A stretch of DNA of 42,660 bases from Patescibacteria group bacterium (GTDB lineage: Bacteria > Patescibacteriota > Patescibacteriia > 2-12-FULL-57-11), in the NCBI GenBank assembly GCA_004299275.1, contig SCSU01000073.1:1-42660 (forward strand). The letters run 5' to 3'. Numbering within the stretch: position 1 is the first letter of the stretch; each line of letters begins with the position of its first letter. Shown in pieces: positions 31,746 to 40,687 of this stretch. The notes beneath the pieces are model-generated. The model saw only the letters and a program-made list of their open reading frames with translations. It did not search any database and had not been told where the DNA came from. The position numbers and the translations under genes were made by a program.

Positions 31746-32614
31746 CTTGGCGGCATAATTGCCTTGGGGTCAAGGATGTTGACCGACGGCGTGATTTCCA
31801 CTTTGGAGATGGCCGCGAGGTCCTGCACCCAAATTAAATCAACGTTTCTGACCTCACCCGTCTCCAATTGCTGAAGTTCCACCGAGTTAACCGCGACGAG
31901 CGCGGTACCCCGATAGAGCTTGGCCAAAAAATTGACGGTCCAGTAACCGTAAGCCGAGTGGTTAGTCACGGTAAAGGAAACCCGCGACACCACACCCTTG
32001 CCGTCGGCTGAGGCGGTTGAAGCAAACTGAGCGTCGGAGACCTCAAACTTGAGGTGGTCGTCGCGGTAACGGGGGTAATCGGGTACGAGGTGCGGATTGA
32101 CTTTGTGCCAGGCAAAATCGGAAATTTCGTAACGGGCGCCAGCCATACGGCTCGGACTCTCCAACCCAAGGTCAATCACGGATTTGGTCTCACCGGGGAG
32201 AACGTACTCCGTCTTTTTAGTGGTGGTCGTGTTTTCTCCGACAAACTGGCCGGTCCAAGTCGCCCAATAGTTCAGGTTGGGATTGCTAATCTCGGCGTAA
32301 ACGTCAACCAGCCCCTTGCCACCGTCTAACACCTGAACCTCTTTGCGGAGCAAGGGCTTGGCCAGCGCGGCGGCAATCGCCGCCGGATTGACCAGGTTCC
32401 GGCCAAGTTCGCGCTCTAGGCGCACGTCGCGGACATAGTCAATCAGGTAGAGCTTAACCGCGAACCCGACGGAAAAAAGCAGGAGCCCGGCATCAATTAT
32501 TAATAAAATCAAAATTAAAACCCGGCGCAGCTTAAGTTTGTGCGTAATATACCAGTAGCCGAATTTAAGCTGTTTTTCAGTCAAGTCGTTTGGCGGCAGA
32601 GAGTTCGGGTCCAT
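31727..32614 (-). CDS. single-pass membrane protein of unknown function
   Basis: The 295-residue protein has a cytosolic N-terminus of about 30 residues, one transmembrane helix (about 32-56) and an extracytoplasmic region of about 230 residues. The latter has two beta-rich parts around VDVYAEISNPNLNYWATWTGQF and VVSRVSFTVTNHSAYGYWTVNFLAKLYRGTALVAVNSVEL; the second resembles an Ig-like/FxLYD-type fold, though I am not certain. The C-terminal AVGSE and the stop codon fall within a dispersed repeat, so the original end may have differed. It lies downstream of a terminated secreted-protein gene. Confidence 0.7.
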   Translation of the reverse strand: MDPNSLPPNDLTEKQLKFGYWYITHKLKLRRVLILILLIIDAGLLLFSVGFAVKLYLIDYVRDVRLERELGRNLVNPAAIAAALAKPLLRKEVQVLDGGKGLVDVYAEISNPNLNYWATWTGQFVGENTTTTKKTEYVLPGETKSVIDLGLESPSRMAGARYEISDFAWHKVNPHLVPDYPRYRDDHLKFEVSDAQFASTASADGKGVVSRVSFTVTNHSAYGYWTVNFLAKLYRGTALVAVNSVELQQLETGEVRNVDLIWVQDLAAISKVEITPSVNILDPKAIMPPSAVGSE

Positions 32615-32632
32615 ACCAGCAAATAGTATATC

Positions 32633-32661
32633 AAAGAAAGCGCCTCTCCGGCGCCTTCTTT
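32633..32661 (-). terminator. intrinsic terminator
   Basis: Twelve-base-pair stem with one G-T pair (32633-32644 with 32650-32661), five-base loop, and T-rich 3' arm on the minus strand. It lies after the secreted-protein gene. Confidence 0.8.
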
Positions 32662-32665
32662 AATA

Positions 32666-32690
32666 CTATGTTCTACGTTCTATGTTCTAT
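32666..32690. repeat. 25-bp GTTCTA repeat abutting a stop codon
   Basis: Identical to 24140-24164. It touches the TAA stop (32691-32693) of the secreted-protein gene. Confidence 0.92.
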
Positions 32691-33818
32691 TTACTTCACC
32701 ACTGCCCGCCAGACCTGAATCTTGCCGTCGCCGGTGCGCACACCGTAAGCAAAGGAACTGCCCACGCCGTATTCCGCCGGCGCGCCGTAAACTCGCGGCG
32801 CGTTAACCGAATCATTGGTCGCCGCCGTGTGAATCCGGATCGCCGATTCATACGCCGGGCTCGTCCCGCTCTCTGATGCAATCAATTTCTGAAAATATAG
32901 ACCGTCGCCTTTGACCATCAACTGTCCGCGCCGGCTAGAGTCGAGCCAAGAATAAGGCGGAGAACCGCTGCCGATTACCCGCCAGACATTTTCCGCATCG
33001 CCGCGGCCGTAAATGCCCGCTGTATTTTTGACGCCAATCTGGGAAGTGCTCTGCTCGCTTATAAGCCACTTGCCTGAAACACGGTTAAAACTGACTTCGT
33101 AAAGCGCGAGCGCGCTCATGTTAACGGCTTTCAGGTCCTGGAACCACGGCGCGAACTGGGCATAAGCGCGGCCGTCCACAGCGAGAATAAAATTAGCCGA
33201 ACTGCCGTAAACGCTGTTCGCGGTTTTCCAAATCGTGCCGTTGATGTAGGTCTCCCCTCTTTCAATTTTTAGCGTATGCAAACGGGGCGGACCGAGCACG
33301 CCGCCGGCAACATTAATCGCCGCGAAATCTTTGCCGTCGCTTTTATACCAGTGATAAATCGTCCGGCCGTCCGGCTTCCACAGCGGACCGTAGGTCTCTT
33401 CGCCATTCACCGAAGTGGCCATATCGCCGCCGGTCTGATGCAGCGGGTCCTCCCAGTGGTTGGTAATCACCGCCCGCTCCCCGACGCAAGTGCCGGTAAA
33501 ACGCACCAGCGAGCTCGGGGAGTCCTCGGCCATAACCTGCCAGTATTTGGTGAGCTTGGCGCCGTTGGCCTTTAAAGCGAAAAGTTTGGAAATTTTTTGC
33601 CCTTTGTAGCCATTCTCTTTCTGTACCTGCCAAACCAAATAAACGCGCTCGCCGCATTGGAACGCTTTAAAATCCTCTGGCTTGGGAACATTCGAGCTCC
33701 ACGGCGCCGGAATTTCCGCCACCAAATTTTTGGCAACGGGCAAATTGTCCGCGGCGATACCCGGAACCGGAAAAAAAGCGAAATTGACGGCAAAAACGGC
33801 TGAAAGTAATTTTTTCAT
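32691..33818 (-). CDS. secreted protein of unknown function
   Basis: The 375-residue protein has a signal peptide (MKKLLSAVFAVNFAFFPVPGIAA, cleavage near AA-D) and no other hydrophobic helix, so it is probably exported. The mature part is rich in Trp, Tyr, Gly and Ser with repeating strand-like segments (RVYLVWQVQKENGY, GRTIYHWYKSDGKDF, GRAYAQFAPWFQDL, GKWLISEQSTSQI), suggesting a beta-propeller or similar repeat fold; this is inference. It has a near-consensus promoter, GGGAGGA six bases before the ATG, and its own terminator, in contrast to the housekeeping genes. Confidence 0.75.
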   Translation of the reverse strand: MKKLLSAVFAVNFAFFPVPGIAADNLPVAKNLVAEIPAPWSSNVPKPEDFKAFQCGERVYLVWQVQKENGYKGQKISKLFALKANGAKLTKYWQVMAEDSPSSLVRFTGTCVGERAVITNHWEDPLHQTGGDMATSVNGEETYGPLWKPDGRTIYHWYKSDGKDFAAINVAGGVLGPPRLHTLKIERGETYINGTIWKTANSVYGSSANFILAVDGRAYAQFAPWFQDLKAVNMSALALYEVSFNRVSGKWLISEQSTSQIGVKNTAGIYGRGDAENVWRVIGSGSPPYSWLDSSRRGQLMVKGDGLYFQKLIASESGTSPAYESAIRIHTAATNDSVNAPRVYGAPAEYGVGSSFAYGVRTGDGKIQVWRAVVK

Positions 33819-33848
33819 AATGTTCCTCCCTTAGTGGAGTAACGGGAA

Positions 33849-33877
33849 AGGATAGCAAAAAACTGCCGCTTTGTCAA
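33849..33877 (-). promoter_or_regulatory. sigma70-type promoter of the secreted-protein gene
   Basis: On the minus strand TTGACA (33872-33877), a 17-base spacer and TATCCT (33849-33854). Confidence 0.8.
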
Positions 33878-33947
33878 TGCCTTGGGCAGGATTTCCCGCA
33901 AAAAAATGGCTAAAATAAGCAATATTCGAATTTTGAAAATCCGACAA

Positions 33948-33978
33948 ATAAAAAAACCGGTTGGGTGCTCCAACGCGG
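33948..33978 (-). terminator. intrinsic terminator of the gene at 34002
   Basis: On the minus strand CCG(c)GTTGG pairs with CCAACCGG around AGCAC, followed by seven or more T. Confidence 0.8.
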
Positions 33979-34001
33979 CGTAAACTCGCGGGTTATCGGT
34001 C

Positions 34002-34418
34002 TCAGGCCATCGGCACGCCGGCCGCGACGAGCGGCGGCGAGTCCTCAACGATGTCCAGAGCGAGCGCTTCGAACTCGGGATGCCGGTCGAACTGGCAGAA
34101 GGCGAAGTACTCCTTGAGCTCCAGCCGGTAGCCGTCGGCCGAGTCGGCCTCGCCGTAGCCTCGCACCAGCACGACGGCGAGCCTCTCCCTGATGATCTCC
34201 TCGAGCAGAGCGTGAAGCTCGCGCGGCAGCTCGGAAAAACGCCGGTCGTACCAGCGGCCGAGCGCCAGCCCGCGGCGTCCGCCTTCGATGAAACGCTTGA
34301 AGACGAAACACAGCCCGCGAGTCACGGCCTCGACGTTCTCCTTGGTCTGCGCCAGACCTTCCGGAATGGTGAATACGCGAACCGCGAGGAACCCCCCGAC
34401 TGTCGAAAGTTTGTCCAT
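34002..34418 (-). CDS. small protein of unknown function with its own signals
   Basis: The 138-residue soluble protein matches no family I recognise. It looks alpha/beta: an N-terminal strand (FLAVRVFTI), a helix (AVTRGLCFVFKRFIEGG), a second helix (LHALLEEIIRERL), then AVVLVRGYGE and an acidic C-terminal part. It is a solitary unit with promoter TTGACA-N17-TAAAAA, GCGGAGG six to seven bases before the ATG, and a terminator. Its codons lack the A/T runs common in neighbours. It is divergent from gyrB, and the two promoters overlap. Confidence 0.6.
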   Translation of the reverse strand: MDKLSTVGGFLAVRVFTIPEGLAQTKENVEAVTRGLCFVFKRFIEGGRRGLALGRWYDRRFSELPRELHALLEEIIRERLAVVLVRGYGEADSADGYRLELKEYFAFCQFDRHPEFEALALDIVEDSPPLVAAGVPMA

Positions 34419-34436
34419 GGCAGGCCTCCGCGCCGA

Positions 34437-34465
34437 TTTTTACTCCACAATTTACCGCCTGTCAA
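34437..34465 (-). promoter_or_regulatory. sigma70-type promoter of the gene at 34002
   Basis: On the minus strand consensus TTGACA (34460-34465), a 17-base spacer and TAAAAA (34437-34442). Confidence 0.7.
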
Positions 34466-34479
34466 AAATTGGCTTCCTA

Positions 34480-36567
<2,088 letters not shown>

Positions 36568-36569
36568 TG

Positions 36570-36676
36570 GTAGTCCCTCGACTGCGGTCCGACGTGACGT
36601 CGGACCTCCGCTCGGGAACTAGAATCAAAAAGTCCCGAGTGTAACGTACCTGCCGGCAGGTAGGTCAATGGGCTAC
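36570..36676. mobile_element. MITE-like element with 13-bp terminal inverted repeats, copy 1
   Basis: Starts GTAGTCCCTCGAC and ends GTCAATGGGCTAC, imperfect inverted ends (three mismatches). Inside are a 21-base palindrome ggtccgacgtgac... (36586-36606), a ctcggga/tcccgag hairpin and a CCTGCCGGCAGG palindrome. It begins three bases after the gyrB stop. A related element lies at 39960-40051. It encodes no protein. Confidence 0.6.
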
Positions 36677-36704
36677 GAAATACAGCTCCTGAATTCACCC
36701 CCTC

Positions 36705-36733
36705 TTGTCAGCTATTTAAACACCTGCTACACT
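36705..36733 (+). promoter_or_regulatory. promoter of the secE-nusG-rplK-rplA cluster
   Basis: TTGTCA (36705-36710), a 17-base spacer and TACACT (36728-36733). Transcription would start near 36740. Confidence 0.65.
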
Positions 36734-36753
36734 TCCACTTGATTTCCTCCCGA

Positions 36754-36773
36754 CCCCCGCCAAGGGGGTTTTT
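36754..36773 (+). terminator. hairpin with T-run in the secE leader (possible attenuator)
   Basis: CCCCC, gccaa loop, GGGGG, then five T, about 15 bases after the expected transcription start and 28 before the secE ATG. It could reduce read-through into the operon or mark a short leader RNA. Confidence 0.6.
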
Positions 36774-36800
36774 AGAAACCGCAAAAAATCGAAAAACCCT

Positions 36801-37004
36801 ATGTCATGGAAAGACAACCCCATCGGCAAATATCTCTCGGATTCACGGGACGAACTCGCTAAGGTCGTCTGGCCGTCGCGTCAGCAAATCATCAATCACT
36901 CCCTTTTAGTCATCGGCATTTCGCTCGGCGTCGCCATCTATTTCGGCCTGATTGATGTCGGCCTCTCCCGCGCGATGGAAATGCTGATTGCCAAATTCCG
37001 TTAA
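36801..37004 (+). CDS. secE: preprotein translocase subunit SecE
   Basis: SecE stabilises the SecYEG channel. The 67-residue protein has the single-helix bacterial form: an amphipathic ELAKVVWPSRQQIINHS followed by a transmembrane segment LLVIGISLGVAIYFGLIDVGLS. The sequence KVVWPSRQ is the family hallmark. It is followed six bases later by nusG, the usual partner. It lacks a Shine-Dalgarno. Confidence 0.94.
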   Translation: MSWKDNPIGKYLSDSRDELAKVVWPSRQQIINHSLLVIGISLGVAIYFGLIDVGLSRAMEMLIAKFR

Positions 37005-37010
37005 TATAAT

Positions 37011-37556
37011 ATGCCCAAACAAGTCGCCCAACACGGCCGCCGCTGGTACGCCATCCACACCTACTCCGGCTACGAGGAGAATGTTTCGAGCAACCTCCGC
37101 GCCAGGATTGACTCCATGGGCATGCAGGACAAAATTTTCAACATTCTGATTCCCAAAGAGAAAAAAATTAAAATCAAAAACGGCAAACGCAAGGTGGTGG
37201 AAGAAAAAATTTTTCCGGGCTACGTGCTGGTGGAGATGGTCGTCACCGACGACTCTTGGTACGTCGTCCGCAACACCCCGAACGTCACCGGCTTTATCGG
37301 CACGGGCACGAACCCCACGCCCGTCGCGGAGGAAGAAATCAAAACGCTCCAAAAACGCATGGGTGTGGAAGAGCCGCAATATAAAATTGACGTTGAGGTC
37401 GGCGATCCGGTGCGCATCAACGACGGGCCTTTTAAAGGTTTTGAGGGCAAGGTCTCCGACGTGGACGAGGAACGCGGCAAGATTAAAGTGCTGGTCAACA
37501 TGTTCGGCCGCGAAACGCCGGTGGAACTGGATTTCTTGCAAATTAAAAAGATGTAA
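37011..37556 (+). CDS. nusG: transcription termination/antitermination factor NusG
   Basis: NusG binds RNA polymerase and modulates pausing and termination. The 181-residue protein has the N-terminal NGN domain ([50 protein letters not shown]) and a C-terminal KOW domain ([23 protein letters not shown]). Length is typical. It lies between secE and rplK, as in most bacteria. Confidence 0.96.
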   Translation: MPKQVAQHGRRWYAIHTYSGYEENVSSNLRARIDSMGMQDKIFNILIPKEKKIKIKNGKRKVVEEKIFPGYVLVEMVVTDDSWYVVRNTPNVTGFIGTGTNPTPVAEEEIKTLQKRMGVEEPQYKIDVEVGDPVRINDGPFKGFEGKVSDVDEERGKIKVLVNMFGRETPVELDFLQIKKM

Positions 37557-37617
37557 GGTAAAACGCTCGAACCTAGGGCTTTATGTCCGCACCCGCGGCG
37601 CGGGTTACACAATAAAT

Positions 37618-38049
37618 ATGGCCGCACCAAAGAAAAAAGTGAAAACTCAAATCAAGCTCCAGATCCCGGCGGGCAAAGCCAACCCCGCGCCGCCGGTCGG
37701 TCCGGCTTTGGGTCAGCACGGTTTGAACATCGCCGAGTTCTGCCAAAAGTTTAACGCCGCGACGTCCAAGCTCGGAGGTGACATCATTCCGGTGGTCATC
37801 ACGGTCTATGAAGACCGCAGCTATAATTTTATTCTCAAAACCCCGCCGGCCGCGGAGCTGTTAAAGAAGGCCGCGGGTATTGAAAAAGGTTCCGGCAAAC
37901 CATTGGCCGAGAAAATCGGCAAAGTCACGCGAGCGCAAATTCTGGAGATTGCGCAAAAGAAACTGCCGGACTTAAACACCACCGACATCGAGGCCGCCAA
38001 ACGCACCATCGAGGGCACGGCGCGGCAGATGGGTTTAGAAGTGGTCTAA
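37618..38049 (+). CDS. rplK: 50S ribosomal protein uL11
   Basis: L11 forms the GTPase-associated region of the large subunit. The 143-residue protein has [47 protein letters not shown] and a C-terminal [28 protein letters not shown] 37618 gives the family N-terminus; the open frame reaches back into nusG in another frame and is not meaningful. The 61-base spacer after nusG contains a cccgcggcgcggg hairpin without T-run. Confidence 0.96.
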   Translation: MAAPKKKVKTQIKLQIPAGKANPAPPVGPALGQHGLNIAEFCQKFNAATSKLGGDIIPVVITVYEDRSYNFILKTPPAAELLKKAAGIEKGSGKPLAEKIGKVTRAQILEIAQKKLPDLNTTDIEAAKRTIEGTARQMGLEVV

Positions 38050-38053
38050 CCTT

Positions 38054-38737
38054 ATGCCTCACTCCCAACGTTTTCAGGAACTCAAAAAACTGATTGACCC
38101 GAAAAAGGCTTATCCCCTCGCCGAGGCGGTCGAGCTCGTAAAAAAAACCTCTGCCGCAAAATTTGACGCGACGGTGGAACTGCACTGCAAACTGGGCATC
38201 AACCCGACCAAGGGCGAAGAGCAGGTCCGCGGCACGGTCTCCCTCCCCCACGGCACGGGTAAAACAAAAAAAGTGGCGGCCTTCGTCGGCGGCGAAAAGG
38301 TTAAAGACGCCAGAGAGGCCGGCGCCGATTTAGTCGGCGGCGAGGACCTGATCGCCGAAATCGCCAAAACGGAAAAAATTGACTTTGACGTCGCCGTGGC
38401 CGCGCCGGAGATGATGCCCAAACTGGCCAAGCTGGCCAAGATTCTCGGCCCCCGGGGCCTCATGCCCAATCCCAAAACCGAAACCGTCGGTCCCAACGTG
38501 AAAAAAATGGTGGAGGAGTTAAAGAAAGGTAAAATCGCTTTTAAAAACGACGCCACCGGCAATCTTCACCTCGCCATCGGCAAAGTTTCTTTTGCGGCGG
38601 AAAAACTCGCCGCGAACGCCGCCGCGGCGCTCGAGGCAATCAAAAAAGCCAAACCCGCTTCCTCCAAGGGCGACTATTTTCAAAACATCACCCTGACCTC
38701 TTCCATGGGCCCGGGCGTCAAAGCGCAGGCGGCGTAA
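38054..38737 (+). CDS. rplA: 50S ribosomal protein uL1
   Basis: L1 forms the mobile stalk near the E site and can repress its own operon. The 227-residue protein has the family stretches VELHCKLGINPTKGEEQVRGTVSLPHG, FDVAVAAPEMMPKLAKLAKILGPRGLMPNPK and GNLHLAIGKVSFAAEKL. The usual KTGTV after MPNPK reads KTETV. It starts four bases after the rplK stop. rplJ and rplL do not follow; a deaminase does. Confidence 0.96.
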   Translation: MPHSQRFQELKKLIDPKKAYPLAEAVELVKKTSAAKFDATVELHCKLGINPTKGEEQVRGTVSLPHGTGKTKKVAAFVGGEKVKDAREAGADLVGGEDLIAEIAKTEKIDFDVAVAAPEMMPKLAKLAKILGPRGLMPNPKTETVGPNVKKMVEELKKGKIAFKNDATGNLHLAIGKVSFAAEKLAANAAAALEAIKKAKPASSKGDYFQNITLTSSMGPGVKAQAA

Positions 38738-38752
38738 ATCAAAAAAATCCTT

Positions 38753-39286
38753 ATGGTGCCGGCGAGCCGTCCCAGTTGGGACCAATATTTCATGAACATC
38801 GCGCACGAGGTCGCGCGGCGCAGCAACTGCCTCAGCCGGCAGGTGGCGGCGATTATCGTCCGCGATCGGCGGATTATCTCCACCGGCTACAACGGCACGC
38901 CGCGCAACACCAAAAATTGTTTTGATGGCGGCTGCGGGCGTTGTGCCGAGCGGACTTTGGGTGCCAGCACGGCCGGTGCGCGTCTCGAGGAGTGCACCTG
39001 CTCGCACGGGGAGGAAAATGCCATCGTCCAGGCGGCCTATCACGGCATCTCGCTCAAGGACTCCACGCTCTACACCACTTACTCGCCCTGCCTCATCTGC
39101 GCCAAGATGATTATCAACGCCGGCATCCGCGAGGTCATCTTCGGCGCCGAATATCCGCTCGCCGACCGCGCCCGCGAACTTTTGGCTGAGGCCGGCGTCC
39201 TCCTCCGCCGCCCGGATATTGCCGGCGTGTCGCCGACGCCATCAATAATTGGATTAACTGGAGGTGTCAACGCGTTAACTCGGTAA
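38753..39286 (+). CDS. dCMP deaminase (ComEB-like)
   Basis: The enzyme converts dCMP to dUMP, feeding dTTP synthesis. The 177-residue protein has the zinc-dependent deaminase motifs HGEENAI (H85, E87) and SPCLICAK (C113, C116), plus STGYNGTPRN and a Cys-rich GGCGRCAERT...CTCSH loop that may bind a second zinc. TTYSPC and the overall length fit dCMP deaminases. It starts fifteen bases after rplA. The nearby thymidylate-kinase-like gene suggests a thymidine nucleotide pathway, though they are not in one operon. Confidence 0.92.
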   Translation: MVPASRPSWDQYFMNIAHEVARRSNCLSRQVAAIIVRDRRIISTGYNGTPRNTKNCFDGGCGRCAERTLGASTAGARLEECTCSHGEENAIVQAAYHGISLKDSTLYTTYSPCLICAKMIINAGIREVIFGAEYPLADRARELLAEAGVLLRRPDIAGVSPTPSIIGLTGGVNALTR

Positions 39287-39331
39287 CTCGTAACCCCTCT
39301 TAATCTCCCATTATCCTAAGGGGAGAAATCT

Positions 39332-39414
39332 AAATTCGTATTTTCGTATTGTATTCGTACTTTCGTAGGCCATAAGTATTCGTAAATTCGTATTTGATTC
39401 GCAATTCGTTTCCC
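39332..39414 (+). repeat. ATTCGTA repeat cluster before a start codon
   Basis: 39332-39372 matches the 40-bp repeat at 2867-2906 with one substitution and one extra G. A second array of attcgtaa, attcgtatt and gattcgcaattcg follows up to the ATG at 39415. Confidence 0.85.
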
Positions 39415-39963
39415 ATGAAAATTACCATCGGCCTTGTTGGCGCGCCGGCCGCCGGCAAAGGCACTATCGCCGCTTACTTAGAAAAAACTCGCGGAGCGAA
39501 AAAATTCCGATTCTCCGATCCCCTCTTTGATATTCTCGTCCGGCTGGGCATCGTCTCAACCCGCGACAACATGATCAAGCTCTCGGAAATCCTCCGGGCG
39601 ACCTTCGGCGAAACGCTTCTCGCCGAGGCCCTGCTCGCCGATGCCCAACGGTGCGACGCGGAGCTCATCGTCGTTGATGGCGTCCGACGGGAGGGGGACG
39701 TCGCGGCCTTGCGCCGCTTGCCCGGCTTCCATCTGGCGGCGATTAGCACCCAGCCGGAACTGCGTTTTGAGCGCTCCAAAATACGGGCGGAAAAATCGGG
39801 CGAGGCGACCCAAAGCTACAAAGAATTTTTAGCGTTGGAACAACGTTCAACCGAGACCTCGGCGCGAGAGCTGGAGAAGACGGCGGAAGTTACTTTCGAC
39901 AATAACAACGGGCTTGATAATCTCTACCGGCAAATTGACGAATTCGTCATGAGGATATCGTAG
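39415..39963 (+). CDS. P-loop nucleotide/cofactor kinase-like protein
   Basis: The 182-residue protein has Walker A GAPAAGKGT (9-17), a strand-4 VDGVRREGD with Asp, and an Arg-rich lid-like segment (FERSKIRAEKSGEATQSYKEF). It resembles adenylate-, dephospho-CoA- or deoxynucleoside-kinase-type proteins of the P-loop kinase superfamily; the substrate cannot be assigned. Start ATG 39415 follows a repeat; another in-frame ATG at 39394 lies inside it. The stop codon TAG (39961-39963) is formed by the first bases of a MITE-like element. Confidence 0.75.
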   Translation: MKITIGLVGAPAAGKGTIAAYLEKTRGAKKFRFSDPLFDILVRLGIVSTRDNMIKLSEILRATFGETLLAEALLADAQRCDAELIVVDGVRREGDVAALRRLPGFHLAAISTQPELRFERSKIRAEKSGEATQSYKEFLALEQRSTETSARELEKTAEVTFDNNNGLDNLYRQIDEFVMRIS

Positions 39964-40051
39964 CCCTTCGACTGCGCTCAGGGACTCGTTGATTAAGTTC
40001 CCGAGCTTGCCTGCCTGCCGTAGCTCTCGCGTAGGCAGGTCGAGGGACTAC
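39960..40051. mobile_element. MITE-like element with 13-bp terminal inverted repeats, copy 2
   Basis: Starts GTAGCCCTTCGAC and ends GTCGAGGGACTAC; the ends are inverted with two mismatches. It carries gttcccgag, CCTGCC and GGCAGG words as in copy 1 at 36570-36676. The left end provides the stop codon of the kinase gene at 39415. No coding capacity. Confidence 0.65.
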
Positions 40052-40085
40052 AATAATTTCGTACTTTCGTACAATTTTCGTAGCC
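40052..40085 (+). repeat. short ATTCGTA-family copy
   Basis: Contains tttcgtactttcgtac and ttttcgtagccat, the 3' part of the 40-bp repeat. It directly follows the MITE-like element. Confidence 0.75.
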
Positions 40086-40092
40086 ATAAAAT

Positions 40093-40120
40093 AAAAAACG
40101 CGATCCTCACGCGGGATCGC
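40093..40120 (-). terminator. intrinsic terminator containing the stop codon
   Basis: On the minus strand GCGATCC (40114-40120), loop CGCGTGA, GGATCGC (40100-40106), then a T-run. The TGA stop (40107-40109) of the gene is in the loop. Confidence 0.9.
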
Positions 40121-40562
40121 TTTCCTGTCTCCAGTCGCTCGTCTCGGCCGCGGCCAGCCGGGGACGCGGCTCCCCGCTGAAGTCGCGGTACTCGCCGAGG
40201 AACCTCTTCAGGTGTTCGAGCGCCTTGCCCGGCGTCTCCCATTCGCGGAACTCGACGACCTGCGGGAGTTTGCGGATGGCTCGGGCGCAGGGATGACCCT
40301 GCGGCCAGAGCAGCACGATGGGGATGCTAAGCCCGTTCGCGAGGTGGTGTTCATCGAGCATCGGCGCCGGGCAAACTACGGCGTAGACGACGAGCAGCTT
40401 GGCGTTCCGGACGACCATCAGGTCCGGCGTCCGTCGCGTCTGAATCACGCGATGTCGGTGCTGCTGGATTGTCACTCGAGCGATTTCGGCGAAACGCTCA
40501 GCGCTCCTCCGGGCCCCGGGAGCTAGCAAGTCCAGGGGGACCGACAAACAGATGTAGGACAC
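40107..40562 (-). CDS. unknown protein, possibly nucleoside deoxyribosyltransferase-like fold
   Basis: The 151-residue protein starts with GTG (40560-40562), preceded by AAGGAGG with five to six bases spacing; the longer ATG frame to 40616 runs over its own promoter and was rejected. It opens with a strand SYICLSVPLD, then a helix, then AKLLVVYAVVC followed by an acidic residue-rich segment (MLDEHHLANGLSIPIVLLWPQG). This resembles the Rossmann-like nucleoside 2-deoxyribosyltransferase/TIR-type layout; the match is weak and from pattern only. It is a solitary unit with its own promoter and terminator, divergent from the thymidylate-kinase-like gene. Confidence 0.55.
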   Translation of the reverse strand: MSYICLSVPLDLLAPGARRSAERFAEIARVTIQQHRHRVIQTRRTPDLMVVRNAKLLVVYAVVCPAPMLDEHHLANGLSIPIVLLWPQGHPCARAIRKLPQVVEFREWETPGKALEHLKRFLGEYRDFSGEPRPRLAAAETSDWRQESDPA

Positions 40563-40587
40563 GTTCTCCTCCTTACTCCGACTGATA

Positions 40588-40616
40588 AACATAAACGAAT
40601 AGTTTATTTGAGTCAA
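40588..40616 (-). promoter_or_regulatory. sigma70-type promoter of the gene at 40107
   Basis: On the minus strand TTGACT (40611-40616), a 17-base spacer and TATGTT (40588-40593). Confidence 0.75.
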
Positions 40617-40630
40617 GAGGGCGGTGTTTC

Positions 40631-40659
40631 TTGTGCCCCGCGCTCTCTTGTGTGAGAAT
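40631..40659 (+). promoter_or_regulatory. possible promoter of the thymidylate-kinase-like gene
   Basis: TTGTGC (40631-40636), a 17-base spacer and GAGAAT (40654-40659) with an upstream TG (extended -10). AAGGAGG (40677-40683) five bases before ATG 40688 is the strongest ribosome-binding site in the window. Confidence 0.5.
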
Positions 40660-40687
40660 AGGGCGGACGCGATAGAAAGGAGGAACT

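Noticed and set aside
36568-36800. Replication origin next to gyrB
   Set aside because: No DnaA-box-like TTATCCACA words and no dnaA or dnaN nearby; the palindromes belong to a repeat element.
37557-37617. L1-binding site in the rplK leader
   Set aside because: The small cccgcggcgcggg hairpin does not show a convincing match to the known L1 target, so no feature was called.
40563-40616. ATG starts at 40616 and 40592 for the minus-strand gene ending at 40107
   Set aside because: They lie in its promoter (TTGACT and TATGTT); GTG at 40562 has the Shine-Dalgarno.
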